Of a DNA stretch of 64,000 bases, positions 25,372-40,500 are shown piece by piece. Under the pieces are notes generated by a model that saw nothing but the letters and a program-made list of their open reading frames with translations, searched no databases and was not told where the DNA came from. The position numbers and the translations under genes were made by a program. How positions within the stretch are numbered: position 1 is the stretch's first letter; each line of letters starts with the position of its first letter. Origin of the DNA: Anisus vortex (taxonomy: Eukaryota > Mollusca > Gastropoda > Planorbidae); the NCBI GenBank assembly GCA_949126835.1, contig OX421502.1:37347416-37411415 (forward strand), in the 5' to 3' direction.

Positions 25372-28300
25372 CTGGCAAAACAGAGACAAAATAACCGGAT
25401 GTCAACCAATGACTGCAAAGATGCTAACAACAGCCATCAAAATTCAATGTTACAACAACGTAGAACAAAAACATTGTTTCCTTGCAAGAACACTAACACT
25501 ACTTATTCTACTTTAAGTTAATTTAAACTAGAGTTAATCAAAGCTTAAAGAGTTGGTAAATAAAATCAATCTGAAGGACACAGGTTCAAAGGTTAATTTT
25601 GTAAAATTCAACAGCTGGTAGATGTAGGTTTACAGTTACAGTCATTCCTTCTAGATAGAAGATTACTCTGCAGGGCGGCAGGGATTGGTCAGTAGCAGGG
25701 CTAGAACCCAAGCCGTTATTGTTGAAGTCAGGTGTATGAACCACAGGACCAGCATGACCAGCTGGCCTCAAATTCACACTACAAATACATTTTATATAGA
25801 TTAATTTTGTTATTATTTGATAACAATGTTTTTTTCATTAAAAAAATATTTTCCAACTTTTTCTTATTGCCTAAATACTTTGTGCAGATAATATCAAAAG
25901 TTTAATTTTCAACTCTCAATATTTTTTGGGATGGTTCTGGTTGTAACCAGGGGAGCTCATCCTGGAAAAAGTTGAAAGGCACAGATGCCAAAATCATGGC
26001 AAACTGGTCAGCCCAGCAAGGCAGCTGTACAGAACAAGAGAGCAAAGTATCCCCCACCCCCCATTGGTCATCCACTGCACTCAGGATGACTCCTCAACTT
26101 TGCACTGACCCAGGATTCAATTGGTGAGTGGGAAAGAGGCTGAAGCTATGTACAACTTTCCCTCAACTTACAAACTTTTGTGACAGGAATTAAAATGTGT
26201 TGCCCATTAACCCCAGATGGATATAACACAATCAGTGTTAGTGGTTCTTTAATTTTAAAGAAACCTACATAGCAAATATTTAGGAATACATGCATTCAAC
26301 TTGAAATGACACTATATCTCATTGACTCACAGAGACAACCATATAGTGGACAGACCTTGCTGACCACAACATTTACACAGAGACAACCATATAGTGGACA
26401 GACCTTGCTGATCACAACATTTACACATAGACAACCATATAGTGGACAGACCTCCTTGACCACAACATTTACACAGAGACAACCATATAGTGGACAGACC
26501 TCCTTGACCACAACATTGACACAGAGACAACCATATAGTGGACAGACCTCACTGACCACAACATTTACACAGAGACAACCATATAGTGGACAGACCTTGC
26601 TGACCACAACATTGACACAGAGACAACCATATAGTGGACAGATCTCCTTGACCACAACATTGACACAGAGACAACCATGTAGTGGACAGACATTGCTGAC
26701 CACAACATTTACAGAGACAACCATATATATTGGACACACCTCCTTGACCACAACATTGACACAGAGACAACCATACAGTGGACAGACCTCACTGGCCACA
26801 ACATTTACACACAGACAATGATATAGTGGACTGACCTTACTGACCACAACATTTACACACAGAGACAACCATATAGTGGACGGACCATGATGACCACAAC
26901 ATTTACACAGAGACAACCATATAGTGGACAGACCTCCTTGACCACAACATTGACACAGAGACAACCACATAGTGGACAGACCTCACTGACCACAACATTT
27001 ACACACAGAGACAACCATATAGTGGACCGACCATGATGACCACAACATTTACACAGAGACAACCTTATAGTGGACAGACCTCCTTGACCACAACATTGAC
27101 ACAGAGACAACCATATAGTGGACAGACCTCCTTGACCACAACATTGACACAGAGACAACCATATAGCGGACTGACCTTGCTGACCAACATGTCGGTTTCC
27201 TCAAAATGGCGCCCGAACATCTTGGGCGCATCGCCAGGTATTGGCGAAATCTTTATACAAATCTCCTGGCCCTGCTTGCCTACCTCCACAGGTTTGTTGT
27301 TGACTTCCATGCTTGTAATACGGCCAATATCCAGGAACTGAACAAAGACAAGAAAAAAAGCATATCAAGAATAGGTCAACCTTCAGCAATGGCTTGGGGC
27401 TTTTTCTTATATTATATACATGACTACAGCTGTAAGTAATACTGCAACAGACTGTAGCTCATATGAAGACTGCAGAGAAAACGCAATATGGAACATATGA
27501 TAACATATTATTATAGAATATACAGCATATAGAACGTATAGCATATATATTATAAAGCATAATGAATTAACATGAAGAAGATGGTTCATACAGAATGCAC
27601 AATGCATTGAAATGAATCTGAAATTGGCTGTCAATTCACCTAAAAACACAAGTAGGACACATTGACTGGAAAGTTATAAATAGATACCCATTAAAATTAG
27701 TAATTTTTGCAATCACAAAGAGATCAAAATTCCTTTTTTTTTCATACAAAAACATTCAAACGTATTAATAGCCCATACAAGCAATGCATCTTACAATAAC
27801 ACGATGCATGTTTCAATTGTTTAATTTACAGATCTAACCAGACAATAGTAGGCCTACAGAGCATGATTCATTCACACCAAACCAAAAGACATAAAATTGG
27901 CTCAATAATTCAACATACGGGTAATTACTTCTTAAGGAGTTAGTAACAGCAAATAGTGTTAGATGACCCTTCCCCCCCCCCCCTTTCCAAAAACCAAAAA
28001 AAAAATCCGTCTCTGGTACAACTAGTTTAGTGTCACAATAACATTTCAGACGTAACCCCTTGAAGTTACTGGTCTGTAAACTTTGTAAACACCCCCCCCC
28101 CCTATTTTTTTTTCCTCCGTCCCTCCACCATTTCCTTTTTCCAATCCCAAACTGGTACAGCAAGGGTGGGAAGAGGTGAGGGGGGGGGGAATCCGGGTTG
28201 AGAAGAGAGGGGGGGGGGAGAGAGAAAGGGGGCGTGGCTTTCCCATTTCCGGTCGGGACGTTTATCAAAAAACGAAGACGAAAATAAAATTTAAAAAAAT

Positions 28301-31300
28301 AAAACAGCCGAGGATAAAAGGGTGCACATGAAATGTAAAGTGGGCCGAAGGGGTGTAGGGGGATGAAAAAAAAAGGGGGGGGGGAGGGCGGAGGTGGTGC
28401 ACGCTGAACGGGGCGCGCGTGGTGGAAGAAACCATCTGTGATCAAGTTTAAAAAAAAAAAAGAACTCTATGGAAAAAAACTCAAAGAATGTTTACCGCCA
28501 AGCAATGAGAGAGAGAGAGACTACAAGTCATAAATGTAAATATTAAGTACGTGCGCTACTCTGTCTGTCTGTCTGTTTTGATGGTTGATTGGATACAAAA
28601 TAAAAAAGAGAGAGAAGATCAGTTACAGTAGCCCGACTGTGTGACTGGGGACGGGACGCAAAAGATAACATTATCATAGAATATAACTTTGATTGACATT
28701 AGTTATATTTTTGTTGAAAAATTGTTGATAGCTGGTGCGGGGTTTTGCGGGCGCCCACCATAAAGGCCGCCGTGGCCCCCCCCTCCCTGTATTTACACAG
28801 CCGTTTATATTGAATAACGGTCCTAATTCCTAGTCCGTGATTAAACATATTTAAATGACACGCGGGTATTTAAAGGGAGGTCGAGAAATTCTTAGTCGGC
28901 ATAGCCCTACCCTTTTTTAACTTTTGAGTCAAACTGAAAACCCAAGTTTTATAATGCAAAATGTTGGTTTGGGAGGGGTGGGGGGATCAGTCTTTAATCC
29001 GACACAAGAAAAAGTGAGGACGTGTGGGGGGGGGGGGGGGGTAAGTTCGCCACAAGCACTTGCGGAGTTTAAATGCCACACTGGTAGTCTTTCGCGTGCC
29101 ACTGAAAATTGCTCCGCGTGCCAGCCGTAGGTTGCCGAATCCTGCAGTAGACCTTGACCACTACGCCTCAGGTGTAGAGTGTAGGCCTACAAGGCACCAT
29201 AATATGCAAGAAAACTACGGCGTAAGACTTTTCAATGTAAATGCATAACGCGCCTCAAGAGTCTATTTCTTATTTGCCCCCACTCGTTTCATTGTTTGTT
29301 TCTGTCTTTTTTAGCCCTCGTCACAAAGTATCATCCAGTCGGACCAAATAATTGATCCAGTGGGCCGGCGAAGCAGCGTTTTACCAGTTTCTGTGGCAAA
29401 TTTTGGGTTTCAGCCGAAAACGAAACCATGCCGAAAGTTATAAATTGACTTTCGGTCGAAACCGAAAGTTTAACTACAGCTTTAGGCCGAAACAGAATTT
29501 CCAAACTAAAGATTTTAAAAGACTGCACATTTGTGTGTAATATTAAGTAGTTTATGGGTACTCTATTTAAGTAGGCTAAAACTTGTAATATACAGTTGTA
29601 TTTACATGTATTATGTAGGCTATCATTTTATCACGAAGCAGAGTAATAGATACAGTACTTTTTAATTTCGGCCTAAACTGAAACTACGCCGAAAGAGGCC
29701 AGTTGCCTACTTTCGGTACCGAAACCGAAACTAGAACCGAATTTCGGTCGGCCTCTCCCCAGGATTCGAACTTAAAAAGCCCCATTCAGCCATAAGAGTA
29801 GATACATTCTATTACAAGTCGGATTCCCCTGTCAGCTAACACGAAACAGCCACAATAACAACAGGGCGTAATTTTTTTTTCCAAATCCTAAATTGTATTT
29901 TTTGAAGGGGGAACATAAAAATAGGCGATGGGGTAAGAGGGAGGCGATGGGGTAAGAGGGAGGAGGGGGGTGGAATCTCAAGTCTGCTTCATAACTTTTG
30001 ATAATACAATAATATTTGTGAAGGAAAGACTAGGCTAGAAACAAAATATGAACCAATAATACGAAAGCAGAAGCTCTGAACCAGACAAGGTGATAATATT
30101 CAATGAAGTACGTCTCAGCGCAGCCCCTACTTGACCGCTTAGACTTGTAATGCCTATCTCCCCCCCCCCTTCTCCCAACCGCCCGGTTCCCTTAGAAATA
30201 GACACTTTGCCTACAATTTCAATGCATTAGCATCTGATACATAAGTAAAACTTTGGAGAGGTTTGTCTTCTTGTCATCACGGGATATTTCTATGAGAGAG
30301 AGAGAGGGGGGAGAGAAATGGAAGGAAAGATGTTATACAATGCATATTCGCGACCCCCCCCCCCCCCCGATCCCCATGTTGACCCTTGTTGTGCCCCCAC
30401 CCCCACCCAGAAAACTGAAGAGCGACGAGAAGGGTACTGCACACGGTAAAAGAAGGAGGGGGGTCGATGGCTCTCCACGATACACAAGTGTGACACACGA
30501 TTACTAGCCGTGCTGTTTCAACTAGGGGCCACGTGACAACACTTTGCAACGTGACAACACTTTGCAACACAACAATGGAATCCACACTCAATATAACAAA
30601 CATTTTGTATACTTTAAATGGACGCACCCCTCTTCCACCTCCCCTCCCAATGGAATTTAAAACACACACTGAAGAACAAATGAAAATGACAGATTTCTGC
30701 AATAGAGACTTAATTAATAGAGATCTAGATAACATTGAATACACGTTTTAACTATCAATTTAAAGTTAAAAAGCTTGGTTTCGGACCCATGTCATCCGTG
30801 TACTAACGTCGCTAAGGAGAACACACCCTCCGCAGCGAAATCGCAAAAGTAAAATATAAGACAACAAGGACATGTGACTTCAAATCAACCAATGGAAATA
30901 GAGTCGACACACACACACATCCTATTTTACATAGACAGATAGTTAGTCTCTAATAAATTAAAAGTCGTTTCTAGAAATGTGTTGTTGTTTTTTAAATTAA
31001 ACCTTATTTCACATATTATATATTTTGGTGTTTTCTACCATTTCCTTCTATTTCTAGCTGGGTGACGAGTGGTAGACAGGAATGGTTTTCACCGCAAAGA
31101 TATTGGCGATTGGTGATCAACAACTATCAGTTCATGTTCAACCATCAATAAGATCCTTATGGCACGCTTCTAAGACTTTTCCATAAACTCAAAACTGATA
31201 CAAAGTTATTTAAAAAAAAAAGAAAAAATTCGCAGGTCTTATTAAAAAAAATAATTGATGTTTGGGTTTTGCAGATAGAAAAAGTATTTTTAAGGATCCG

Positions 31301-31538
31301 CGGACAGAAAAGTTTGGGATGCACTGACCTAGACAATGCATCATAGGTCAATGAGATAGGTGGAGAGTGGGCGCTGCCTGGGTTCAACCACGTAAACACA
31401 CGCCCCCTACTCCCCGAAACTACATCCATGATTGATAGGAGAAAATGGCGTGACCGGCCGTGTGAAGGTCATGTCTGGTCCAGATAAAGGTGCACCATCA
31501 TTTGCACTTCATTCAATTATATAATAATGGCGTCTTCT

Positions 31539-31574
<36 letters not shown>

Positions 31575-34500
31575 CTATTGGTCCTGTTTATGTAAACAGA
31601 TCAGTTTGTGTGTATGTGTGTATCACTCATTCCGCACATCAGATACCCTCTGACTTTTGAGCAGTGGGACAAAGCTGCAGAGACAAGAAGTGTAGGCCAT
31701 AACTGATGAGGGAACAGGGTAGCCAGTACAATGCTCATCCTTAATGTATTTTTTTGTTTGTTGTTGCTTTTGTGTTCTGCAGGGCATGGAGCATGGGCAA
31801 ACCCTGACACTTTCTGGAGGTTAAGCCTCACCTGGTCCACTAGACACTCATGACACACCCTGAGCAGAACGGATTACCAAATCCTACAGTACTGATGCAT
31901 TAGTCTGTCGTAGTGACAACACATGGAAGCCTACATGTGCACATGAAACGTTGTTGCTTATAAAGTATGTTAATGTCACTATTTACTTCAGATCTTACGT
32001 CCAAAGTTATGAATTGTGGACAAATTAGATGGTCTCTAAAAGATCATCCACTGTTCATGCGTGGGCTTTGTTTCCAGCTGAACAAAACAAATGCCAGTGT
32101 CAGATTATGACATTAGTCACTGTCAATAATTGACAAGTGGAAGTTGGCACACACACTCAGGCACCAGACCCCCAAAACCAGACCAGATCAAAACGTCTGA
32201 CAGCAGCATGAAAGGGAGAGTAATATTTCTAATTGTAGGCAAATTGAAGAAAAGAAAAAAACTAGACCAAGAGACAAGTATCTTAAAGTAATTTTCTTTT
32301 CATTCTGGGGGAGTGGTCGTGAGGGTAGTGTGTGTGTGGGGGGGGGGGAAGGGATAGGGGTTGAAAGTGAAAGTAACCAGCTAATTTATCAATGTACATT
32401 TCCTAAGTAAACACCGAAAGTCTGACAGATTGTTATCAACTGTGCTCTGATATCCCTGTAAGCCCCCACCCCCTAAACATATCAGATTGAACAGGGTCAA
32501 AGTTTGTCTAGTCAGCAATTTGTCAACATTTTAAATATCTTCAAGCCACAGGCCTCTATACCATTTGATAACACACAGACTATTGGATAGAACTAATGGA
32601 TATCTGTTGGTTATTGTTATTGTCATATAGCTTGGGGGGGGGGGGGGGAGAGGGAGTTGGGAGAGTATATGAATATGTATAATTGAAGACAGGTTGGATC
32701 ATTTCCTTGATAAAATATTGAACTATGTCAAATGGTAATGACGAAAGTATAATATGTATTATAGATATAAAACTAAGTGCCAGGTTGAAAATAAAACCGG
32801 CTTGTATAAGCTCCAGATAAACATGTTATAGACTACAATGAACAGAAAGCTATAAATCTAATCATTAATTTGTTTTTATTTTTTACTGAAGACGTTTAGG
32901 AAAGAAATTTTAAAATAAATATTGAAATCGGGTGAAAAATTGGCAAGTCTTTTTATTGTTAAAAAAATGTAATTGTCCAGTGTTGCTCGTAGATTTACAA
33001 TCTTTTTTTAACAAATTAAATATTAATTAAAAGAAAAAAAAATTGTGGAAAAATAACAGGAGAATTGAATCTGGGTCTCCAGCATGTTAGTCCGATATGT
33101 TAACGACTTTGTTTTCACATGCTCGAAGGGAAATTTCAAAATTATAATATGAGACAATAAGGTCACATGTCTTTAAATTGACTAATATGATTGGTTGAAC
33201 ACACACACAGTCTACTTTATATATATATACAAGCTTAAGTCCACGGCGTTGCCCGGTGAAATATTGAATACATCTGTATTAGCTACAGATAAACATTTCA
33301 TAAACTACAATGAACTAAAAGATATAGGCTAGAAGTAATAATTTTTAAAAATATAATTATTAGATTTTATTTACTGAAAACCTTTTAGGAAAGTTTTAAA
33401 TCCTAAAATACTTACAATCTTTAAAAAAACAAGAAACATTAATGCCAAATTGAAAAAAAAAATAGTAGAAAAAAAATAAAGCTATCAGTGGGGAATCGAA
33501 CCCAGATCGCCCGCTTGGCAGTTAACTCGTCAGTTTTGTGTCACTGACCTATCTAGGCCTATATCATGTCTAAAAATATTCCTGAATAATATTCGTCAAT
33601 AATATTGGACAATAAATTAATATTGTTTTTTGAAGTTTTCTTTTCATGCTTTGTAAATTAAATGCATTCAATTCAGTTTGGCTTGATATACTACTATTAT
33701 CTCCTACCAGCACTTTAACCTTTGATGTGTTTTCAAATTAACCAATGGGGATCGGTTTACCCACGAACACTGACTTTTTATATATAATATATATAGATAT
33801 GTGGGGCGGTGGAAATGGGGCCTAGATGTTACAAGAAGAAATGGCCAATAGCATTTACTGGCTCCCTCAAGGAAGGAGAAGGGAAGGGGGAGGGGTCAGT
33901 AAGGGTTTGTGAGGTGAGCCAATAACCTCGGGCCAGCAGTCTGATATTCAAACCCTGGTCTAATACTTTAATTTTAACACAATGGGATGGAACGAGGAGG
34001 ACACAATTATAGTATTATATTTCAAGTATATTATTAAAAACAGATGTTTGTAGATTTGATGCCTAAGTCCCATGCAAATGTAAATTTAAAAAAACACATC
34101 TGAACCTTTCATGTGAAAACTCAAGATAACATTTAAAAAAAACATCCTTTATTACAAGACAAGATACAAATAACTACCCTATTACAAGACAAGATACAAA
34201 TAAACACCTGAAAACAAGACAACATACAAATAAACACCTTATCACATGATAACAAAACAAAACAACTTATTACAAGACAACATATATATAAACACCTTAT
34301 CATTCACCACAAAAATTAAGAGTAGTTATAGATAGAGCACAATATATTATCTGATCCCCTAAGTCCCAATTACAAAAAATATTATGGCTTACCTCTTTGT
34401 TTGGCACACAGATGGGCGTCCCTTCCTTGAGGAACCCTGCCTCCACACTGACACCCATCACAATGGGGTCCCTGGTGTTGAAGATGAACTGCGGGAGGAT

Positions 34501-37500
34501 CCTCAGGCGGCAAGGGAAGACGGCAATGTGGCGGAACTCCTCCTGCTTCTTCCTCTTCAGGTCCTCCCTGTACTTGGTGAAGGCATCAAACAAATGGTAG
34601 ATGATGTCTGCTGTGAAGATCTTCACCCCCAGGGTGTCCGCCATCTCTTGGGCCTCCCTCTCCACCTTTACATCAAAGGCAAGGATCACGGCGTACCTGG
34701 ACATATGTCAACATTACTTGAGAAACTGACAGAGCAAACACACAATTGTTTTTTTCTTAGAGTAAAAACATTCAGAAAATTTTGGTCCATGGGCTAGTGA
34801 AGCAGCATTCACATTTTTCAAAAAAAAGAAATTGTGTAGCCTGCGCAATGGTAAGCAACAACTTTCATTTTCACAAAAAACATGTCAGGTATCCAGAGCA
34901 GGGTAAGGTCAGGGACACCTTACACACCCTGGATGAAAATTCAGTTTTTACCAAGTTTTGCTAAAATTAAACAGTAAAGTAACCCTGTCTGACCAATCAA
35001 TGATGTGAAAAACTGGACGAGCCAAAGGCTCTTAAGTCCAAGGCGGGACTTGGATAGAGGTGGGTCAAGGGGGTGCCACACCGTGTCCAAGACATGCCAC
35101 CATACCTCAAACCACATGAAATAAGGTACGATCTCTGCAGTCACATGCACTAAGATGTTTCCCCACTTGCTAAATTTCGAGATGGCATTGCTCTATGATG
35201 GCACTCCTCGTATACCTGCACTGTCACCCAGGAGCACAAATACCAGACTATAAGCTTTGTCATCAGGGCAGTGGGCTTGGCAAGAGTGGCTGTAGCACAC
35301 ATTTATTCCTCCCCACCGAGTCTCAGTGGCTCTTGTTAGTACAATGACCCGCAACTATGTCCCCCAATGTGAGGCTCTTGTTAGTGCAATGACCCGCAAC
35401 TATGTCCCCAATGTGTTATCCCACAGATGTACTCTTGGTGGAAGTGTATTAATGGGTTCACACTTCGCCAGCTTTGAGGCCATTGGGCAAAGAAGTGCTG
35501 CGTTCAATAGTTAACATGGCCATAGCATAATAGGGTATTGTGTTGGATCAGTCTAATGCCCAGTGGTTCAAATCATTCTGAAAAGTCCCGTACTAAATCA
35601 CTGACATTTATAATTCTGAAAAGCCCAGTACTAAATAACTAAATTTATAATTCTGAAAAATCCAGTACTAAATCACAGACATTTACAATTCTGAAAAGTC
35701 CAGTACTGAAAAGTAAGCTACTAAATCTCAAACAATAATACGTTTAAAAAAAGTACTTACTGTGAATCATGTTCCAACATGACAGATGCTTTCATGATAT
35801 CCTTTTTATGAACTGGACCAATACTAATGCCAGCATACTGAAAGATAAAAAATCTACATAAGGACTAGCTCACACGTTTGTAAAAGTAAATATACATAAC
35901 GCAGAGAACACATTTAAAAACCAATTTAGAGCTTGGCGTAACCAGTGAGTGGTAGACATGCTTACAGGAATCTCCGAAGTCTTGAGAAACTCCAGCAGTG
36001 CTTCCAGTGATCCCAGGGTTGAGGCTTGCACAAACACTCCTCTCTCCTGGACCTTGATGGCTTCCAGGGTGTCCTTTAAAACAGCTGCCACCTCTTCCTA
36101 CAAAAAAAATAAAAACACATCATTATACTAAGATCTATAGTAAGCGACATGGACTGTTCCAGCTGCACTAATCCTTATGTGTGTCACAGCCTGGGTAGGT
36201 CTAGGGTCTGGTTCACTATGAAATAATACACTCAAGCCACTCTGTGAACGTTTAAAGTCGAATTTTATGCTTGAACCTGTGTACAAAAATAACATTCAAT
36301 TTCACTGGTCGATAATAAGTAGCTTCTTTATCATTTTGCAAAACAACAACACCATAACTACACCACTGCATGCTTTATAATATATTTTGTTTCAGAAAGT
36401 GCTAAAATAAATTTTTCCAGAAGTTATCAGAATGCAAAAGAAGATGCTTACTAGAAAGTTGTAGAGAATTTGAGAACACACGAACATATATTGGTGTTAT
36501 TATGTCATAATAAATCTATACAAGTGTACACAAATTATCTCAAGGCCATAATTAATTGAAATAAATAGGCCTAACTCAAAATGGATTCAAGATAATTCTA
36601 AAAACAATATGAAAACTATTTCAACATGCTATACACATATAGCAAGTGTATTGTTTGTAATTAGAAAACATTTTGTTATATCAAAAAATCAAACCTTGTA
36701 ATACGCCTTCTCATCCTCATCATGTGCCACATACAAAGGCAGGCCAGCCAGGGCCTTCTCCATATCTTTGGCTATGATTTTCACACCCTGGGCAGCCTTG
36801 ACAGTCTTGAAATGTTCATACTGGCTCTGGGGGAAGAGACACGGTGAGCTACATAAGTTTCATGCTGTTCAATTCTGACTAGACTTGAAAGTTTTAGTCA
36901 AAACTACTAAAACTAATGCTTGGCATTCTGATTTATAATTGTCTAAAAAAAAACAATAGACGTTGCCCCTCCGGCACTTATGTCCAGAGCATAATGATGT
37001 GAAAGGGCAGATCAAGAGAGGCACACCAAGATACTGTTTGAGCCTACCCATCCACATGTAACATAGGGTCTGGTCTCTGCAGTACACACACTACAATTCT
37101 ATCCCCTCGGCTCGCTCATATACATGCCCTGTGTCCTCAATAGCACAAAATGACAAATTCAAAACTATAGGACTGGACATCCAGGCACCATCGCAGGGTT
37201 GAGACAGGCTATTGTGCACATTGCTTTCTTTCCACTGTCTCTCGGAACCTCTCAGCAGTGAAAGGATCCTCGGATGCGAAACAGGGAGGCCCACCAGTGT
37301 ACTCTTAGTGGGAATGCATATATTCACAGATTTTGAGGCCCATGGGTACAGTAAAGTACAGATGCTTGGCATACGATTGAATCTCAAAAACCAGGTCTAT
37401 AAATTTATAAATGCTTAAAGATGTTGCATTATCCATTATTAGAACTGGTCACTGTAAATTTGGGATCATAATGGTGTCACCTTAATACTAGATTTCCATT

Positions 37501-40500
37501 AGGATTTATGTTAGCGATCCAGTTTGTTTTAAAGTACTAATATATATACTAAGTTGACATCTTATTATGCACAAATTTCATTGTTTTATCATAAATTTCA
37601 ATAAGGTGACCAAACAGTATAATTGAAGGCTGATCATCAATTAGTACATTCTTTGAACAACAGTCAGCTTGCAGAACATTTTCAATATCAAATATGATTT
37701 ATTTAAATCATGTTATTTCAACTGATACCCGTAGAGATTTTTATGACCTAAATAGTCAAATACAAGATTTAGAATTATATTATCAATATACAACATAAAT
37801 TGAAACACAACATTAGGGGTATTAGGAGATATAAAAGGTTTTACAAAACTCTAAAAAATAACTAACCTTGACACGCAACTCTTTCATGGGCTGGGGCATT
37901 AACAGACCCCTGATCTGAGTCACTATGGGCCCCTCGGTTCCTGCCAGCACTATGGTGTCCCCTTCGTTGATTGTGCCATTGATCAGGATAACATCAATGG
38001 TGGTGCCCATGCCTGTGATGGCCTTGACCTGGAAAGACAAAGGTGACAAGACTTAAATAATTTAAAATAAACTAAAAAGTTAACTAAGGTCAGGTACCAA
38101 TCAGAGCTGGGTAGACTCAGAGACACACTCCAGACCAAGGAAAAAATCCTAGCCTGCACCAGGATTCGAACCCAGGACCTTCTTTACACCAGTCGAGCAA
38201 GCTGCACTGTGCCCCCAATGATCTAGTGGAAGATCAAAATCAGATTAACTCAAGGGTATATTTTCATGGGTATTGTGAAGGTTCCCTGCAGTCTATCCAG
38301 CTATAACAGTCAGGTACCTGACACTAGTTGAGGAAAAGTAACAGGTTGTTGGACATTAGGCTTATCACACCAAAACGCTTGCCTCTGAAACTTGTGAGTG
38401 CTCCCATGGACCAATATGTCAGAAAATGACTTTAACTACTTTACAAATATATTCAACTATTGACATTTGCGTAACAAGGATTGAATAATAATGGCTGAGA
38501 AATAGAAATAACTGCATGATAATAATGAACAATATAAAAAGACTGCACTATAATAATGGGTGAAGCAATACAAATAACTGCACCATAAAAATGAACGACC
38601 AATAGGCCTACCAATAACTGCACCGTAACAATGAATGACAAATAATCTACAAATAACTGCACCATAATATTAAATGGCCAATAAATGCAGCACAATAATG
38701 AATGACCAATACCAATAACTGCACCATAATAATGAGTGACCAACAGAAGTCAACTGCTTCTCTGTTCAAAAAGTAAAGGCTCCAATCATAAATAGTTTAA
38801 TTAGTCTATTTTGATTTGTTCGGATATCCTTTGATCTCTCGGGACATTTTATTTTTTGCAATTTTCGTAACTGCAATGTCTTCAACTCTAAAGAATAGTT
38901 TTAGGATCAAACATTAGTAACCAAAGAATTATTGCTGTGCACATAGATATTATAGAAATGCTCCAGGCTATTCGATACCACTATGCAATAAACTATGCAT
39001 ATCTGCATACAAGACGAAGACGACTTTTTAATGTCTCCTTTATCAACTAAAAAACCGTAGGAATATCAACATCTAGTTGAACATTTTTTTCCCCCAATAG
39101 TTTATTTCTTATTGAAAACTTTTCAAAACAAAACTAAAAGTTTCAGCATGTGTGTCTACAGTGTACAGGTGTGCATGATATAAAAACCAGTTAGCAGATC
39201 TTACAGCTAGTTGATGGTATCAAACCCATTCCGCTGACACGTCCTTGTAAAAACCCCATACAATTTTTCGCCCAACAAATTGGCGGGTATTATTGTTTGG
39301 AGGTTTCATCATAGAAGTTGTTTTTTTTTCTGTTAAATGCCCCACATGGGTGTAAAGAAAAGAGAGGACCTGGGGGCGGCATCTCCCCTGCTCCCCTCCC
39401 CCCCCCCACCTTCCATTAGGTTTCACCTTACACTGTTCTGCACTAATTGTTATCAAGACCAGACGGGGGGATGGGGTTGTGAATGGCGGGAAGAAATGTA
39501 GCGGTCTTGTCGAGTGCTTGCCATTTTTTCAATAGATGCAGGTGCAGACATTTAAAACATAGGCCCTCTATATAAGACACCTCGCACCCCCCCCCCCCCA
39601 CCTCATCACACAGACACGTTTATAACATTACAGCATTTAACCGTTTCTTCTTGTTTATAACATAACAGTATTTAATTGTGAAGAGTCTGTTCTAGCACAA
39701 TGAATACTTAGCGCAATGAGAACAAAACTTGGAGAAGTCTTGAAATAGGAATAAAAAAACGTCCGTAGGTAACCATTCAAAATGACAAACAATGAATGCA
39801 TATAGCTGCACGATGGGCACGACTGTGTCATAGTTTAACATTGTATAGAACTTTAAGTCCATTTTTTTAACATTGTGCAAAGTGCTTTATAACACCGCCA
39901 ATGCCATTTGGTCATCGCACACGACTGACCATTGACAATCGTATCTCTTATTGTGAAGTCGTGAATGACCAACGTGAACAGCAGTCCTACACAGAGAACG
40001 CCACAAAGCAGTCTTGCAACTTGTGAATGATGTTAAGTTATTAATGTTCCCGGTTTGTTTAGGCAACCCATTCCATGCCTGGGCGATCCTCGGTAAGACA
40101 GAACACTTACATGCGTTATTTCTTGCATATGGAATAAGACAAATGTTTTTATCATTATGTTACATCCGAGAGCATTGTAATATATTGTTATAGTAGTTTC
40201 AAGTTAGAACTTATTGATCTCATATGTTACAGACGCTCCTTCTAATAAGAAGAGCAATGCCTCTTACGCCTATCCACGGAGCCTACAGATACTAACTACG
40301 ACAAAAATATATTACGTAAACACCAGAATACAATTTACTTTTGAAAGTGCAGACTTTTTAGTAATTTTACTCTTTACTCTCCAATAGCAATAGCTTTTAC
40401 TGTTACACCAATAGCAATAGCTTTTACTCTTACATCAAACAGACTTGACCTTCAACCAACTACACTAAATACGAATATAAAGCCAAGACAAAGATACAAA

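Larger units (their letters stand above)
27338..34392 (-). other. 7.1-kb EIF5B intron
   Basis: Contains poly(G)/poly(C) tracts (28180-28215, 29026-29041, 30354-30368, 32634-32648), a disrupted SINE with a CCGAAA-motif insert (29325-29800), a (GT)n run near 31541-31571 and a duplicated AT-rich repeat (32770-33800). A degenerate 33-bp repeat built on ACAAGACAAGATACAAATAA lies at 34140-34310. No exon-like frame was found. Confidence 0.8.

Noticed and set aside
26306..26821. 171-codon plus-strand repeat frame (QRQPYSGQT...)
   Set aside because: Stop-free reading of the 48-bp minisatellite on the strand opposite to EIF5B.
30277..30744. 155-codon minus-strand frame in the 7.1-kb EIF5B intron
   Set aside because: Crosses a 15-base homopolymer and short duplications; no similarity recognised and no conserved splice sites.
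34384..34797. 137-codon plus-strand frame
   Set aside because: Antisense shadow of EIF5B exon s.
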